Source: Tenebrio molitor (lineage: Eukaryota > Arthropoda > Insecta > Coleoptera > Tenebrionidae). Taken from it: 64,000 nucleotides of DNA. Both the position numbers and the translations under genes were made by a program. Under the pieces are notes generated by a model. The model saw nothing but the letters and a program-made list of their open reading frames with translations. It did not search any database and was not told where the DNA came from. The first letter of the stretch is position 1, and each line of letters opens with the position of its first letter. The stretch lies in assembly GCF_963966145.1 (NCBI RefSeq), contig NC_091053.1:2976001-3040000 (forward strand), in the 5' to 3' direction. Of the stretch, positions 47,346-58,773 are shown one piece after another.

Positions 47346-48620
47346 CATTTGACAATGTCTGGTGTTATCTATGATCCATTTCTGCTGAGTAAATCATCAG
47401 GATCGACTGGAGTATTCATATTTTCGGGTCAATTGCGCCAGCAGGATGCCCTAGAAGTAGAATGTTGAATTTTGTTGTTAGGCACGGCACGTCGTTGCCA
47501 AACGGCGACTATATGGCTCGAACACCGACTAACCGAAGAGGGGCAACACTGATTGCTTCCATGGAACAATAAGACTTTTGTGTCCTGCCAAGAATGTTAT
47601 CATTAATGCCGCCAAGTGCCATATCTCAGATCGTGAGCGATAAAGCGTAAAACGTTTCCAGAAAGAGTTGACGATAATATTTTTACTGGCGGTCCCTACT
47701 TGTTGACTTTCTTCGGGAGAAACTGGAGCAATCGATCAAGTGTGTGGATAATTATTATTTCAGTGTATATCGAGTATACGTCTGCTATTGCATGTTGCTA
47801 TAATAACCGGGCAAAGTTTCGCTAGTCTTTCCACGGCTCACGGTCTAGTTAAACGCGTATGAATTAGCAATAGTTTTCCAAAATTATAAAATATTGAAAT
47901 GTGGTTGTGTGCACTTTGATGAAGGATCCTCTTCGTGTCCGAGCACGACAGTAACGAATCTAAAATTTAACACGTGTTGGAGAATTCACGCTTCTAACTA
48001 TAAACTAGACGAATAGTGGAAGTCATAAATAATGTAGACAAAATTCTGGTTTTGTTCGAGAATAATTTTCCAGAATTATTCTTCGTCAAGATTTTATGTA
48101 CCTTCATATTTGCATGCATCCTGCAAACATAAGTTTGTGGCGGCTAGATTTGCCATAAAGTTTGTTACGTGAAAATTTTTAAAAAGGGAAAATCAATAGT
48201 GAAATTGCAAATAAAAAACGGACACCAACAAGGTGTCATTCGTTAATATCAAATAAGCAAGTCTGCAGATGAGTTTTTTTAAATTTTAAAGTGGTTGAGC
48301 CACAGTCGCCATTTCGTGCTCGCATTGTAAAGCGCTGTACCGATGCTGTTCGCAGCAGATGGGAACTTACACAAGAGCATCTGCTAAGGGAAAGGGAAGT
48401 GTCAAAAAGCAAAGTCTTGTAACGGTGGTAAGAAAACTTTTAATAAGCAGAATGACCGTGTTTACGACCACAATACTCTAAAAACTACTGAAGTAATGCA
48501 TACGGTGGCAAGAGATCACCATCCATAGGATCTCAGCAATGGAGGATGTATAAAAGTGTATTTTCCTTGGAAACGGGCTAAAAACTTTGGCAGGAGTGTA
48601 TCAAAAAACATGTTTGAACT
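47346..48620. other. No gene seen
   Basis: Unique sequence to about 48130, then a stretch with short protein-like frames (IVKLQIKNGHQQGVIR) that may be a decayed transposase N-terminus upstream of the remnant at 49105. Confidence 0.35.
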
Positions 48621-48621
48621 C

Positions 48622-49078
48622 ATTACCTTCAAAATAACACTTCGCGACCAAGAAATCGATTTTCGCGCACTACTAGGCGGTCACAGGCCATTTTGACGCA
48701 CTAGTGTGCAAAATCGACGTTCGCGCACTAGTGCGAATGCTTTTTGGATGATTTTGAAGCCCTTTGATTTGATAATCATAAACTCTGGTTTGCAAAACGC
48801 CATTTCTCCACTTTGAATGATGAAAATTTCGAAAGAGTGAAAATAAATCGCTATTGGCAATCGCATGGACAAGCGCTATCGTATTCACAAAGGGTATACG
48901 ACAAATCAGATATTATGTTCGTTTCAAAAAAGTATTGTAGGAACTTCGATGCGAGAAGACGTATTCGGGGCATTCGCGCAAATGAAGCACTCGCTCCTTC
49001 GTCGCTCGTGTCTCAAATAATGCGCCCATGCGCGAAAAATATCTTCTCGCACTCATTTCGTAAATAACTATTTTGAGA
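48622..49078. repeat. Dispersed repeat family C, copy 2
   Basis: Longer relative of 2671-3056 in the same orientation. It retains CACTAGTGCGAATGCTTTTTGG, GCAATCGCATGGACAAGCG and the CTCGCTCCTTCGTCGCTCGTG loop with GCGAGAAGACG/TCTTCTCGC arms. It sits immediately before a transposase remnant. Confidence 0.7.
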
Positions 49079-49104
49079 CTACTAAACGGTTCATAGAGAG
49101 ACGT

Positions 49105-49520
49105 TGGGTGCTCCAGCAAGATTCTGCATCAACACTTAACGTCTGATACACTCAACAATGTTTCCGGGTTCAACACAGTGAATAGATGGTCCTCTGGTAG
49201 TACAGATTTAATCCCCTGGATTACAAACTGGATTACTCTAGGACTATTTGAAGGGAATTGTATGTCGCGAGAGATATGCTAATATGCAATGCTTGAAACA
49301 TTCTCTAATAAAAATTGTCCGACGGAAAATGTTTGTGCCGTCATCCCTTATCTTGATAATACATGATGTCGTAGTTTTTTATGGTAAAAAAATCTGTATT
49401 TTGCATTTGTGGGACAGTTTAAGAGACTATCAAGTTTCGAATAAATTACAGTTGTTAATACGATCCAAAAGAAAAGCTATCAAAAAGAAAGGTACCGAAG
49501 GTTCAGCTGACAGTGATTGA
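49105..49520 (+). pseudogene. Tc1/mariner transposase C-terminal remnant
   Basis: Frame 1 from 49105 reads WVLQQDSAST, then YTQQCF, and after interruptions FNPLDYKLDYS. These match the second catalytic Asp (QQDSAPAH) and the third (SPDLNPLDY) of Tc1/mariner transposases. The next frame continues KGIVCRERYANMQCLKHSL, the usual following helix. There are at least three stops and one frameshift. The first Asp and the DNA-binding domain are not seen, so it is inactive. Confidence 0.65.
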
Positions 49521-49524
49521 CGGT

Positions 49525-49815
49525 ATAAAATTTACAAGCTCACCTCATCCTTTTTGGAATAGTAGGCAAATTGTATTACAACGGGTTGCCTACGAAATTC
49601 AACAATATTTACGTTTTCGCACGATTTAGTAGTGAATTACTGAAAGCGTAACGAATATCTTTGCGATTTTATGACTTTAGGACTGTAGGTATCACAGTTT
49701 AGATGTCCTGATAGTAGTCGTTAGAGACTAGTTTGAATTTTTATTAGTGCATAAAATAGTAAGATAATCGTCGTGAAATTCTAAATTTAACCGAACAATC
49801 TAATTAGTTCCTTCT
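49525..49815. other. No gene seen
   Basis: Unique AT-rich sequence. Confidence 0.45.
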
Positions 49816-49820
49816 ATTAT

Positions 49821-50010
49821 CGGGTGTTCATTTAATTCGACCTCAAAGTTGACCTTGAAGAGTCGATTGTGAACGCACCACAGATTACAGATCAGTAGAT
49901 GACGGATCCGCTGTTTCAATCTAACCTCACTTTTCGCGTAGTTTGTGTTTTGACTCTGCAGACGGACGAGTGGTGCGTTCACAATCGACTCTTCAACGCC
50001 AACTTTGAGG
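49821..50010. mobile_element. Fold-back MITE, 41-bp arms
   Basis: CCTCAAAGTTGACCTTGAAG... (49841-49881) and ...CGCCAACTTTGAGG (49970-50010) are 41-bp inverted arms with two mismatches, both including AGTCGATTGTGAACGCACCA. The left flank starts CGGGTGTTCATTTAATTCG, similar to the ends of MITE families E and F. Confidence 0.75.
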
Positions 50011-50014
50011 ATGC

Positions 50015-51820
50015 AACAACCAATACATATTGTTATATTAAATATTCCATTTTGCTACACTTTTAACTTGCTCTAAGTTTCCAGGAATTCTTGCGAAGAA
50101 GCCAGTATCGTTGCTCAGTTGTTGACATTTCTGTCTACTTGTTTTTTTACGATTTTCTTCTAGTTTATCACGTTACAAAGCAAAAATCCCGAAATCAATA
50201 ATATTCGACGTAGTACGAAAGTTCTACCCCTTCTTGTGTAACAACAGCATTAAAAAGTTTTAATCTTAACTTATGACAAAAATTTTTCTTTTTTGGCGCC
50301 TCGTCTCCGCTAGTACAGATTTGCCACCATAAATCCTTCTTATTGGCATGTTTTCAATTTTTTCCCCCTCGCACGATATACGAGTATTCTCTCCTTGAAA
50401 AAAATTTGTGAAAAATTCCTAACCTTGAATCGGGATCGCAAAAAACCCTGTCAATACGACAATAGGGTGGGATTTACGTACGCACGAATCCTCTTAAATA
50501 GTTCCCGCTCAGTTCGTCAACTTTCCAAGCCGAATTTATTATTCCCCACTAACAACTCGCCCCTAATATCCTCTACTTAGTGGAAGTTCGCTAACTCGAA
50601 CATATCGGAGTCAGTTTTAATATTAGCAAAAAATGACGGGCTGCGATGTCGTCCTTGGCCAGAACCGCTAACAACTAAATCGCATTACAGAAACACGATA
50701 GCTAAGTTATAAAGTCGATATAACATAGTTTGGAGGCCTCGAGCGTCGGTTAAGAGCCGAGTCACGTGCTCACTCTTGAGATACAAAAGGAGGATGGCGC
50801 CGCCCCGATCGTGCCGCTCTACTGTTGCTGTTGCGTCCGAAGAACGTCGCGCGTCTCGCCCTCTTCTCAGGACCTCTCAGGACAAAGGATCGGATGCCCA
50901 CAATCAAAATGCTGACCCGCTCAGGAATTCCGAACGCTTGTCTTCTCGTCCGTCGTTTTTGATCAATACCGTTCGCATTGTTTTGCCGTCTTGGGGTCAC
51001 ACTTCGGTGCTTTGATGGATTCGCCAACGTCCCTTAAAAACTAGGCGATTTATGTTCCACTTGCTGCGGGATCGTCGTTTGCATAATACACCTTGACCAT
51101 CCCGTAAATCCCATCAAAATTCCAGATTTTGGCACCGGAGAAGCGCACTTTTCACGTGTCGATGCAGCTCTTTGGATTACCATATCGTAGACGTTCTCTT
51201 AAAAATTATGTGGCGGTGCAGAATCAAAGCGGTAATGCATGTACATGTGGGATCTCACGTGCATGTTACGCATTGTCGTTAGCATAACCAAGTGAATTTG
51301 AATGAGATAAATAGCGCATTTATGCACCAGTTATACCACGACAGAATGGTACCGAATGAAGTATGGTTTCAATTTACGTTAGAATTTGAAATTTGCTTCA
51401 GCGGATGTAACCTCTTATCAGGATGTAATAAACTACACATGAGTCGTGTGCGTCCTGCGTCCTCACATGTTTAATAATGGAACAAAGACTTCTCTGCTAT
51501 TCCACTTAACCTGGACTCATGCAAATTTCAAACGATAACAACCTCCTTCACTTTATACAAAAAGTTTGAAAATTCTAGGACATTTTGAAATACTGACTTC
51601 ATAACAGTTCGAGCACGTTTTCGACATTTTCAAAGTTTACCGAAGTAGGAGAAGTCAAGAATTTGAGACGGTGAAGCACTTGCTACCTAAACGACAAGTT
51701 TAAGCACAGGCACAAACGTATGCGGTGAGAGTTTTATTATAGTGTATTACATTACGAGAGTAGTAAAGAGCATATTACGTACAAGTGGATGAATTGCATA
51801 CGAGCGACGAATGAGCGAGT
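50015..51820. other. No gene confirmed; GC-rich patch 50740-51030
   Basis: The patch has overlapping frames of 79 (+) and 85 (-) codons, Arg-rich and without motifs. No other feature seen. Confidence 0.4.
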
Positions 51821-51826
51821 GATGTA

Positions 51827-53172
51827 CCGGGTGAGTTAAGTTTTACCGCCCGCACGATTACCCCTATTAAAAAATTAATAAAATTACGAAACTTTAGGGT
51901 TACATTCCCTTGATATAAGACTTCAAATGTGTGCAATCAATTTTCCGTTATCACTTCATTCAGAGCTATAAAATTTAAAAAATCGATTTTGAGCAAAAAA
52001 ACTTTTTTTTTTCGTACAGGCTCATAATTCACAATTAATTCAAAGAACACATTTATGAAATTCGCATCAAAAGAAAATTATTCGTTTTTGAATTATTCCA
52101 GTTTTAACAGTAAGAGCGAAATTTGACCAAGGTTAACAGCTACAGTGTCATTAATAAATATCTCATTGTTGGGAAACATCTGTTGACAACTTTTCTAGTA
52201 ATTCTTAAGCCCCTAAAGGGTACCAGAAACAATCTACGTCAACTTCTTTTTTTTTGTGGAACTGACCACCCAATTTAATAATAAATCATAGCTAAATTTT
52301 GCACTTTAATATCAAATTCCATTTATTTCAAAAACCTGTGATTTTAATGACACCAAATTTTTCCTAAATGTTTGAAAGGACTCTCAGTCAAAAATTGTGT
52401 ATACAGGGTGCGTCCTAAAAACGCCGCAAGCCATATCTCCGTTATTTATGGCTCGATTTAAATAAAACAAAAACTGTAATAAATTAATTTAAAAACACTA
52501 TAAATACAATATAGACTATTTTTTTTTCCAAAAGTCATTCAAGGTCAGATGAATGTCAATTTTTTTTTCAAATAGCTTAGTATATTTTTTTATTCTGATT
52601 TTGAAAGAGATTGTTTTTCTGAATCCAACGATATGCCACATGTTAGAATGCATTTAACAGTAACCGCGAAAATAAATAAATAAAATAGCATTATTGGAAA
52701 TTTTTTCTTCGAAAAAAATCAGATATACTATGGAAAACAATGCTAAACGCAATAACAATACTTTCTGAAGATAAAAAAAAAATAATATGACAGAACATGT
52801 AATAAATATTGCGTTTAGGATTGTTTTCCATAGTATACTTGATTTTTTTCGAAAAAATTTGACTTTTTGAAAAAAAAATTATCTACATCGTGCCTATAGG
52901 GTTTTTAAAATGATTTATTCCAGTTTTTGTTTTATTTAAATGTAGCCATAAATAACGGAGATATGGCTTGCGGCGTTTTTTAGGACGCACCCTGTATATA
53001 TTAATGTAGCGGTTATTGAATCAAAACGAAATCTTTACCTGTTTCATTAAAAATTTTGAAATGTTTACAGATTGTTCTGCAGTGGTACACAATCATTCCT
53101 GAATTTTTTGAGAATTTTAAATTGATTAGAAGAGGGTGTTTTCGCTCGGGCGGTAAAACTTGACTCACCCGG
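51827..53172. mobile_element. TIR element carrying a nested MITE
   Basis: Left end CCGGGTGAGTTAAGTTTTAC follows TA (51825-51826); the right end GTAAAACTTGACTCACCCGG precedes TA (53173-53174). The ~27-bp ends have one or two mismatches. The interior is AT-rich and non-coding, and contains a 591-bp element at 52404-52994. Without it the host element is about 750 bp. TA duplication fits Tc1/mariner. Confidence 0.75.
52404..52994. mobile_element. Mariner-type MITE nested in another element
   Basis: Begins CAGGGTGCGTCCTAAAAACG and ends TTTTTTAGGACGCACCCTG, with TA at 52402-52403 and 52995-52996. The inverted ends extend ~80 bp through GCAAGCCATATCTCCGTTAT. Inner sequences around ACTATGGAAAACAAT are also mirrored, so most of it can fold back. 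No coding frame. Confidence 0.85.
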
Positions 53173-53174
53173 TA

Positions 53175-53600
53175 CTATACTTTTTCTACGACCCGTACTA
53201 GACTTTTTCTACGACCGGAATGATCCCCACAAAATTTCTAAAAAAATATTTTTCTACGACCATTACTTACAGATACAACAGAAATGCATTATTTCAGCAG
53301 ATGGTTTCATTGTATTGTCTTCGAAATATGCCAACAGTAAATTCTCTGAAAAGGATTTAATGTTATTCTTTTCTTTCCAATTCATAAATGACACTCTTAT
53401 TTGTCGCGAAATTTCTTTGGCAGCAGATTGTTGGTTGGAATTTTGAGCATTTCACTTGCGCTGAACATTTTACAGCTAAAATTGAGTTCACTTAGTTAAG
53501 ATGCAAATAATATTGTCGTAAGTGTTACCTTTTATTAAATAACGATCACACTACGAGATGAAAATGTCAAATGAAAGAAGTCTAAACTGTCACAGAACGG
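53175..53600. other. Triplicated CTTTTTCTACGACC motif, otherwise nothing
   Basis: TTTTTCTACGACC occurs three times between 53180 and 53252. Its reverse, GTCGTAGAAAAA, occurs at about 53988 and in family D copy 2. Confidence 0.5.
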
Positions 53601-53617
53601 CCGTTGCTTAGCAACGG
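53601..53617. promoter_or_regulatory. Perfect X-box-like palindrome (candidate RFX site)
   Basis: CCGTTGCTTAGCAACGG is a perfect 17-bp palindrome around its central base and fits the RFX X-box (GTTGCx AxxGCAAC type). In animals such sites lie close upstream of cilium genes. The only frame nearby (53814-54176) has no motif I recognise. Confidence 0.35.
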
Positions 53618-55780
53618 TCGTAGGTGCTGCCATCATAATTTGGCTGAATCGTAAAATTCCCTAACAAGTAGTGGGCGGAGTTAATTTACTGTGACACGGA
53701 ATCTTCAATCTTGGCCAACATGTTTTAGACATTTCTTTAAAAAAATGATGTAAACCAATCACTAGTGTCATTAATAAACGACAATTATTACAAATCACTT
53801 TGAAGTTTTTCTTGTGACATCAAAAAAGCAGGGAAATGGCATTATCGAGTCAAAAGTTGGATTATATTCAATAAAGGCCAGTTTACACATATTTGTCAGT
53901 TGTGGCCAGGATTCCGTGTCCGGAACAGTACGTAAAGACGCGTTTACTAGAGGGGTTGTTGGTGCGATTTTCGCTATTTACACTAGCAGTCGTAGAAAAA
54001 ATATTTTAGACTTATGTGACCCAAAATACAGAAGCTTCACAATGTTGCATCGCATGTTGCCTAAAATTATCAGCGGAAAAAACCGAATTCTTCACATTTT
54101 ACGGTCTATACAACATGCTTATGTAAATCTTACAAATTACTTAAGAATTCTACACTGGCGACGAATTTGTATCTGATAAAGTACTAATACCATAAATATT
54201 CAGCGTGTGACTTTGTCATGCGGGTGCGATTTGTTCGCGAGCTTTGATATATCAATGGGTTAACCATTGTGAAAAGTTTTTATCATTTGATCTAAAGCAA
54301 AAATAACGTACAAATTCTCGGCTAAGTGACGAACAATGTGTCGAATTTCAATCAATTCGAGTAGTGAAATCCAAAACATTACACCTTTTGTTCCCTTTAT
54401 CGTAGAATCTAGGGAATTTCGTGCGCGCTATCACTAGCCACGTCAACTGAGCTTTTGTAAATGAAAGCACAGTAAAATCATTTTCGATAGCGTCGTAAGT
54501 CATTAATAATTCTGTTCATTTAAATGAATAACGATCGGTATAGATTAGGGTAGATAGTGATGTGTTTACGCCGTCCGAATTGATTCTAACTTGATTACAA
54601 ATGTGTAGTTTATTTTCGTGTTTCTTTCATCGATAAAACCGTGCGGTTTCGCAGGTTCACTGTCTCCATAATGATTTCTTATGGTTGTATTTTGTTTCGC
54701 GAAAAGGACGAAATCGATAAATTGCATTAAAGGATCTAGTTCAAGTAGAGCTCTGGTCTGTATGAAACTTTACGTCCTCCCATTTCACAGACAGAAACTT
54801 ATCCCTCGACTTTTTCGCAGCGAAAATTTCCACATCTATTTATGTTTGCGGTATTTTTCTAGTTTATAAAACGAAACTTCATCCAGATTATGGTGTCACA
54901 AAACAAAATTAAACCGAATTGCACCAACTCAAAACAATCATTTCACCCGACCGAAATTTCGAAGAATTATCATGCGCTAATATGTCCATTGTTAATGTGA
55001 CACGGAAAAGCTTTTTAGGATCGAGAGAATTAAACTTTTATATCACAATTAGGGCTCATGAATTAGTTTTATGTTCGCACATTATTCCACATAAATTGCT
55101 CATTCGATTTGTCTTATTTTTACGACGCCACATCATCCATTTTTGTGTGTTATATTTTCGTTTTATTAGTTGCGTCGTGTTTGGCCAAATTTTAAGGAAG
55201 CCGAAACCAAAACAGGTGCTCGACGTTATATAAAATAACAATGGTTTAAGATAACTACGTTCAAGTTTGAATTGGGTATATTCTAAAGGTATACAAAGCC
55301 TGCATGGGAAATTTCCCCTGTAAAGTAACTTTAGCGTCACATTATCGTACATAATAATTCTTCAAGTCCTTGTGGAGAGACTGCAATGAAAGCGTGCCAC
55401 AATAACGTGAGATTAATATCATAACCACCGTTTTTTTTTCAGTTCATTTAATATTAACCGAGTAAAGTAGTTCGGGGTTCTGGTGAAGCTTGGATTCTAG
55501 GGTCTCCTTAATCAAGAGACGAGGATAATTATATATAAAATTTGCTAATTAATTTGAACAGAGAAACTGTGAAACAAGACTGAAATGGTTTCGTGGCAAT
55601 CGTTACCAAACCACAGTCTTACTTAACTCAAGAATTAATCTAAAAAATCCAAATAAAAGCGAAAAGTATTGTATGTAATATTGTTAACGGAATTCAATGC
55701 ATCTAATATTTTTACGCTGGTTAAGAATTTAAATGACATAATTAAAGCTTCTCCTTATTATTTTTATTCGATTTAATGAT
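53618..55780. other. No gene confirmed
   Basis: The longest frame is 120 codons at 53814-54176 (+), Ser/Ile/Arg-rich, with no known domain. Overlapping frames at 54919-55352 are on opposite strands and unconvincing. Confidence 0.35.
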
Positions 55781-55786
55781 TGATAT

Positions 55787-56126
55787 CGGGCGTTCAAATG
55801 AAATCGCGTTGGAAAAAGTAAAGCATTTAGAACAGCGTAAAGTTTGAATTTCCCGCCGTTTGACACGAATGACATTTGTTGATGTTTAATCGGGACATAA
55901 TTGAACATGTTTGTTTTCGGAAAAGGGTGGCCTTAGATATTTGCTTCGAGAAAAGGAATCGTTGAATTATTCTCTTTTAATGTAAAACATTGCAAAGAAA
56001 GAAAAAAAAAGAAAGATATTAGGCTCTCAATTTTAGGTTAGCTGTCAACATGCTCCAATTAATTTACGCTTTAAAAAAGCACAACAATAGACCCAGCCCA
56101 GCCCAGGATTTCATTTGAATGCGCGA
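55787..56126. mobile_element. MITE family F, copy 2
   Basis: Left end CGGGCGTTCAAATGAAATCG, right end GGATTTCATTTGAATGCGCG. Shares the GCAAAGAAAGAAAAAAAAGAAAG tract and GTTGGAAAAAGTAAA block with copy 1 (23279-23487), partly in inverted order. Confidence 0.65.
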
Positions 56127-56810
56127 TATTATGTCTTTAGGCATCTTATGGTGTTAACATGCTTCAAAGGTGCTAGAGGATGCTGTTCAAATATTATTTA
56201 ATCATTAAAACTTATCAACTTATATTAAAATTCTAAATAAATGGCATCGCGGTAGGCGTTGGAAATTTAAATTTACGTTGGCAGCAAGACCCTTGCTAAT
56301 AATACCCTAGTTTCGATGATGTTGGTAACCTTCGCTTTTAATTTGGCCTTGATATTATCAATGGCATCGTTTTGTGTTTATTTTCTTGTTATAATATTTA
56401 GAATTTCCTTTTTTCATTTACGGAAAGTGTATTATTTTTCTGGGGGTATCTCTGCCGTGGGCGAAAACCACGTCAAAATTATGTAACGCATAACCTCAGA
56501 ATAAAGTAATGACGGTTTCACATGTTTGCAAATTTTTTTGACATAACATAAAGCTCGCTTTAGAGAATCAACACCTACCGCGATGCCACTTATTCTGAAT
56601 TATACTATATGTTATCACTTTAAATTGTATAAATAAGACGACAGTTTTAATATAAATAATTTTATTACAAACAATACAAAACGGACAACTAATTCATATA
56701 ACTAATTCATATTTACTTTTCACTAAGTCCTATTTCTAAAAACAAGAATTTTTCTACATTATTTTCATTAGTTTCATCACAATTTTTGGTAACGTTATGA
56801 AAGCACTATT
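56127..56810. other. No gene seen
   Basis: AT-rich; no recognised feature. Confidence 0.4.
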
Positions 56811-56812
56811 CA

Positions 56813-57000
56813 TTACACCAAACGTGTTAGTGTTTCGGTGATTGTTGAGGAATGAAATTGTTTCAAATTAACTAGTCTTTTATTTCTGTCAGCGATAACA
56901 AATGATGAAGGATCCTCATAATAACAAGTTCTAGTTAAGGCATCAACAGTGAGAGCTTTCGGAGTGTCTATGCAGCTACTTAATATAAAATATTCATGAC
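56813..57000 (-). pseudogene. Decayed coding segment, unassigned
   Basis: On the minus strand an open stretch with no ATG reads HEYFILSSCIDTPKALTVDA, then LTRTCYYEDPSSFVIADRNK and ends ETLTRLV at a stop (56813). It looks like eroded protein sequence. It lies downstream of the ORF at 57150-57431 on the same strand, in another frame, with a third frame (YFILSYFGMENRFVEDSNF) between. Together they suggest one broken gene or transposon ORF. Confidence 0.35.
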
Positions 57001-57149
57001 TCGTACACTTTTAAAATTTGAATCTTCTACAAAGCGGTTTTCCATTCCAAAATATGAAAGTATGAAGTATTCTTGAGGATGTTCACTGAGCCGTCAGTCC
57101 ATACTCGACACATTTTTGGTCCTTTTGATTTCCTCAGGTTCTTCTAACT

Positions 57150-57431
57150 TTAATAATACTTTTTTGAATTGATTTTAGTTAGTTTTGTACATTCTTGTTG
57201 CATTGCTTTAATGGAGAAGAAATATCTACATAGATAATACATATTTGCACTTGTAGCGTTGACAATTCCTTGGATATTTTCTTCCACTTCAAGAAAATCG
57301 CCTTCAAAGTCGTCATCAGGCATTAAAGCCATTCTTTTCGTTCTTTTTGCAACATTTTCTTCTGACAGTATTTTTGTTGTTTGTCGCAACACCATGATGA
57401 CGTAGGTATAAATTGCCCTACCGCCTTTCAT
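57150..57431 (-). CDS. Unassigned 93-residue ORF, possibly part of a broken gene or transposon
   Basis: It starts MKGGRAIYTYVIMVLRQTTK, has an acidic middle (ALMPDDDFEGDFLEVEENIQ) and a Cys-containing end (YYLCRYFFSIKAMQQECTKL). The composition and the acidic/amphipathic pattern are protein-like, and the frame is long for such AT-rich DNA, but I do not recognise the family. No signal peptide or membrane segment. Coding-like fragments continue downstream on the same strand in other frames to 56813, so I suspect a degenerate transposon protein. No splice signals were found. Confidence 0.35.
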   Translation of the reverse strand: MKGGRAIYTYVIMVLRQTTKILSEENVAKRTKRMALMPDDDFEGDFLEVEENIQGIVNATSANMYYLCRYFFSIKAMQQECTKLTKINSKKYY

Positions 57432-57479
57432 TACAAAATATCATTTTTTTATAAACATAAATAGCAATGAAGGTGGAAA

Positions 57480-57612
57480 TAAAAGTTTGTATGCAACTCG
57501 CTTAGCAATTAATCTTTACTGTGCTCGCTGGATCATGGAGACTCGCTCCTTCGTCGCTCGTCCCACAAACTTGCAGCTCGCCCATTAAGAATAATTTACT
57601 AAGCGCGTCACA
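57480..57612. repeat. Fold-back repeat with CTCGC-type loop
   Basis: CTCGCTTAGCAATTAATCTTTA (57498) pairs imperfectly with TAAGAATAATTTACTAAGCGCG (57586). The loop holds ACTCGCTCCTTCGTCGCTCG and GCAGCTCGCCC. Confidence 0.55.
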
Positions 57613-57614
57613 TA

Positions 57615-58770
57615 AAACTATTTCTTATTGAAGAATCTTTTTGTGGAAATTTCGGTGTAAAATTGGAATTCCATTTCTCTTCTATCCTTTAAAAGTCAAT
57701 ATCTCAGGAACCATGTTCTCTCCACATCTGCAAAATATAGGGGAGTACCATTGAATCAAATGGAGATGGAGCCACTGCACGAAAACAGAATGGAAACAGA
57801 GGAACCGAAAAATGAAAATGATTCTAAAATGTATTTAAAAAAAGAAATTGCTTTGCACGAGATTTTTTAGGAAAGAAAATATTTTCATTGTCCCAAAATT
57901 TCGACACACACTGCATAACCTCTCGATACTCACTTTATTAATAGATTGATTATTATTTTTGATCACCCCCACAGATAACAACAACAGTAGGTACAACTTT
58001 ACAGTAAAAAATATTTGTAAATTGCAATGTTTTAGTTAGAGATCTGTAGAGTAGGTTCCCTTTGCTCGAGGACTAATCTTTGACATGTTCAAATAAGCAT
58101 TACGCGAAGCCCTTTAATGTTCAAAAGCCTAAGTCGTCTTCTGACAGTTTTAAAGGGGCGAGATGCAACACACGATACAGAAAGAACATTTGTGCGGTGT
58201 ACAAAACGCAACTTTCACGCAAATATAATACCAACAACACTTTCGGTACACTAGTGTGACGCATATAAATTATCGTCACGCCACGTAGGTACATTAGAGA
58301 AAGGGCGCCTCTCCGATCGGATAGCACTAAACGAAGGATGTAATTAAAAAAGCACGCTCGAAGGGCGATCAGAACCTGAAGTTCCTCATTAGTTTGGCAA
58401 AGCGCGGCTTATGCTTAAGGACGAGATCAATCATCCTTCCAACAGCAGGATATCTTTTTATCGCGGCTCGTGAATAGATTCGAGTGGAGAGATGTCGTGT
58501 TTGGCGTGCTCTATTTAAGTAAAATAAGATAATGATATTATAGATATGTGATAATGTCGGCTCTTGTCTCTTGTTCAACACGCAAGAACTGCGAATAATT
58601 ACGAGTGGAGCTGAGTGTAGACGAACGGTCACGAAAGTGTCATTCGTTTGTGTCCCTCGAGGTTGTTGTTTAAGGGAAATTAATTTTATAATTTACCGGT
58701 CGTCAATTTGAATCGTGTATTTTTTTTTCTTCGTCAAAATTTTTAATATGTAGTTATTTGTATATCAAGG
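57615..58770. other. No gene seen
   Basis: Short minus-strand frames only (68 and 87 codons), without motifs. Confidence 0.4.
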
Positions 58771-58773
58771 ATG

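Noticed and set aside
50770..51027. Arg-rich ORFs in a GC patch
   Set aside because: Frames on both strands overlap with equal quality and no domain; composition explains them.
53814..54176. 120-codon + strand ORF as a gene
   Set aside because: No motif, no splice or promoter support beyond the X-box palindrome 200 bp upstream; length is within chance for a local GC-neutral stretch.
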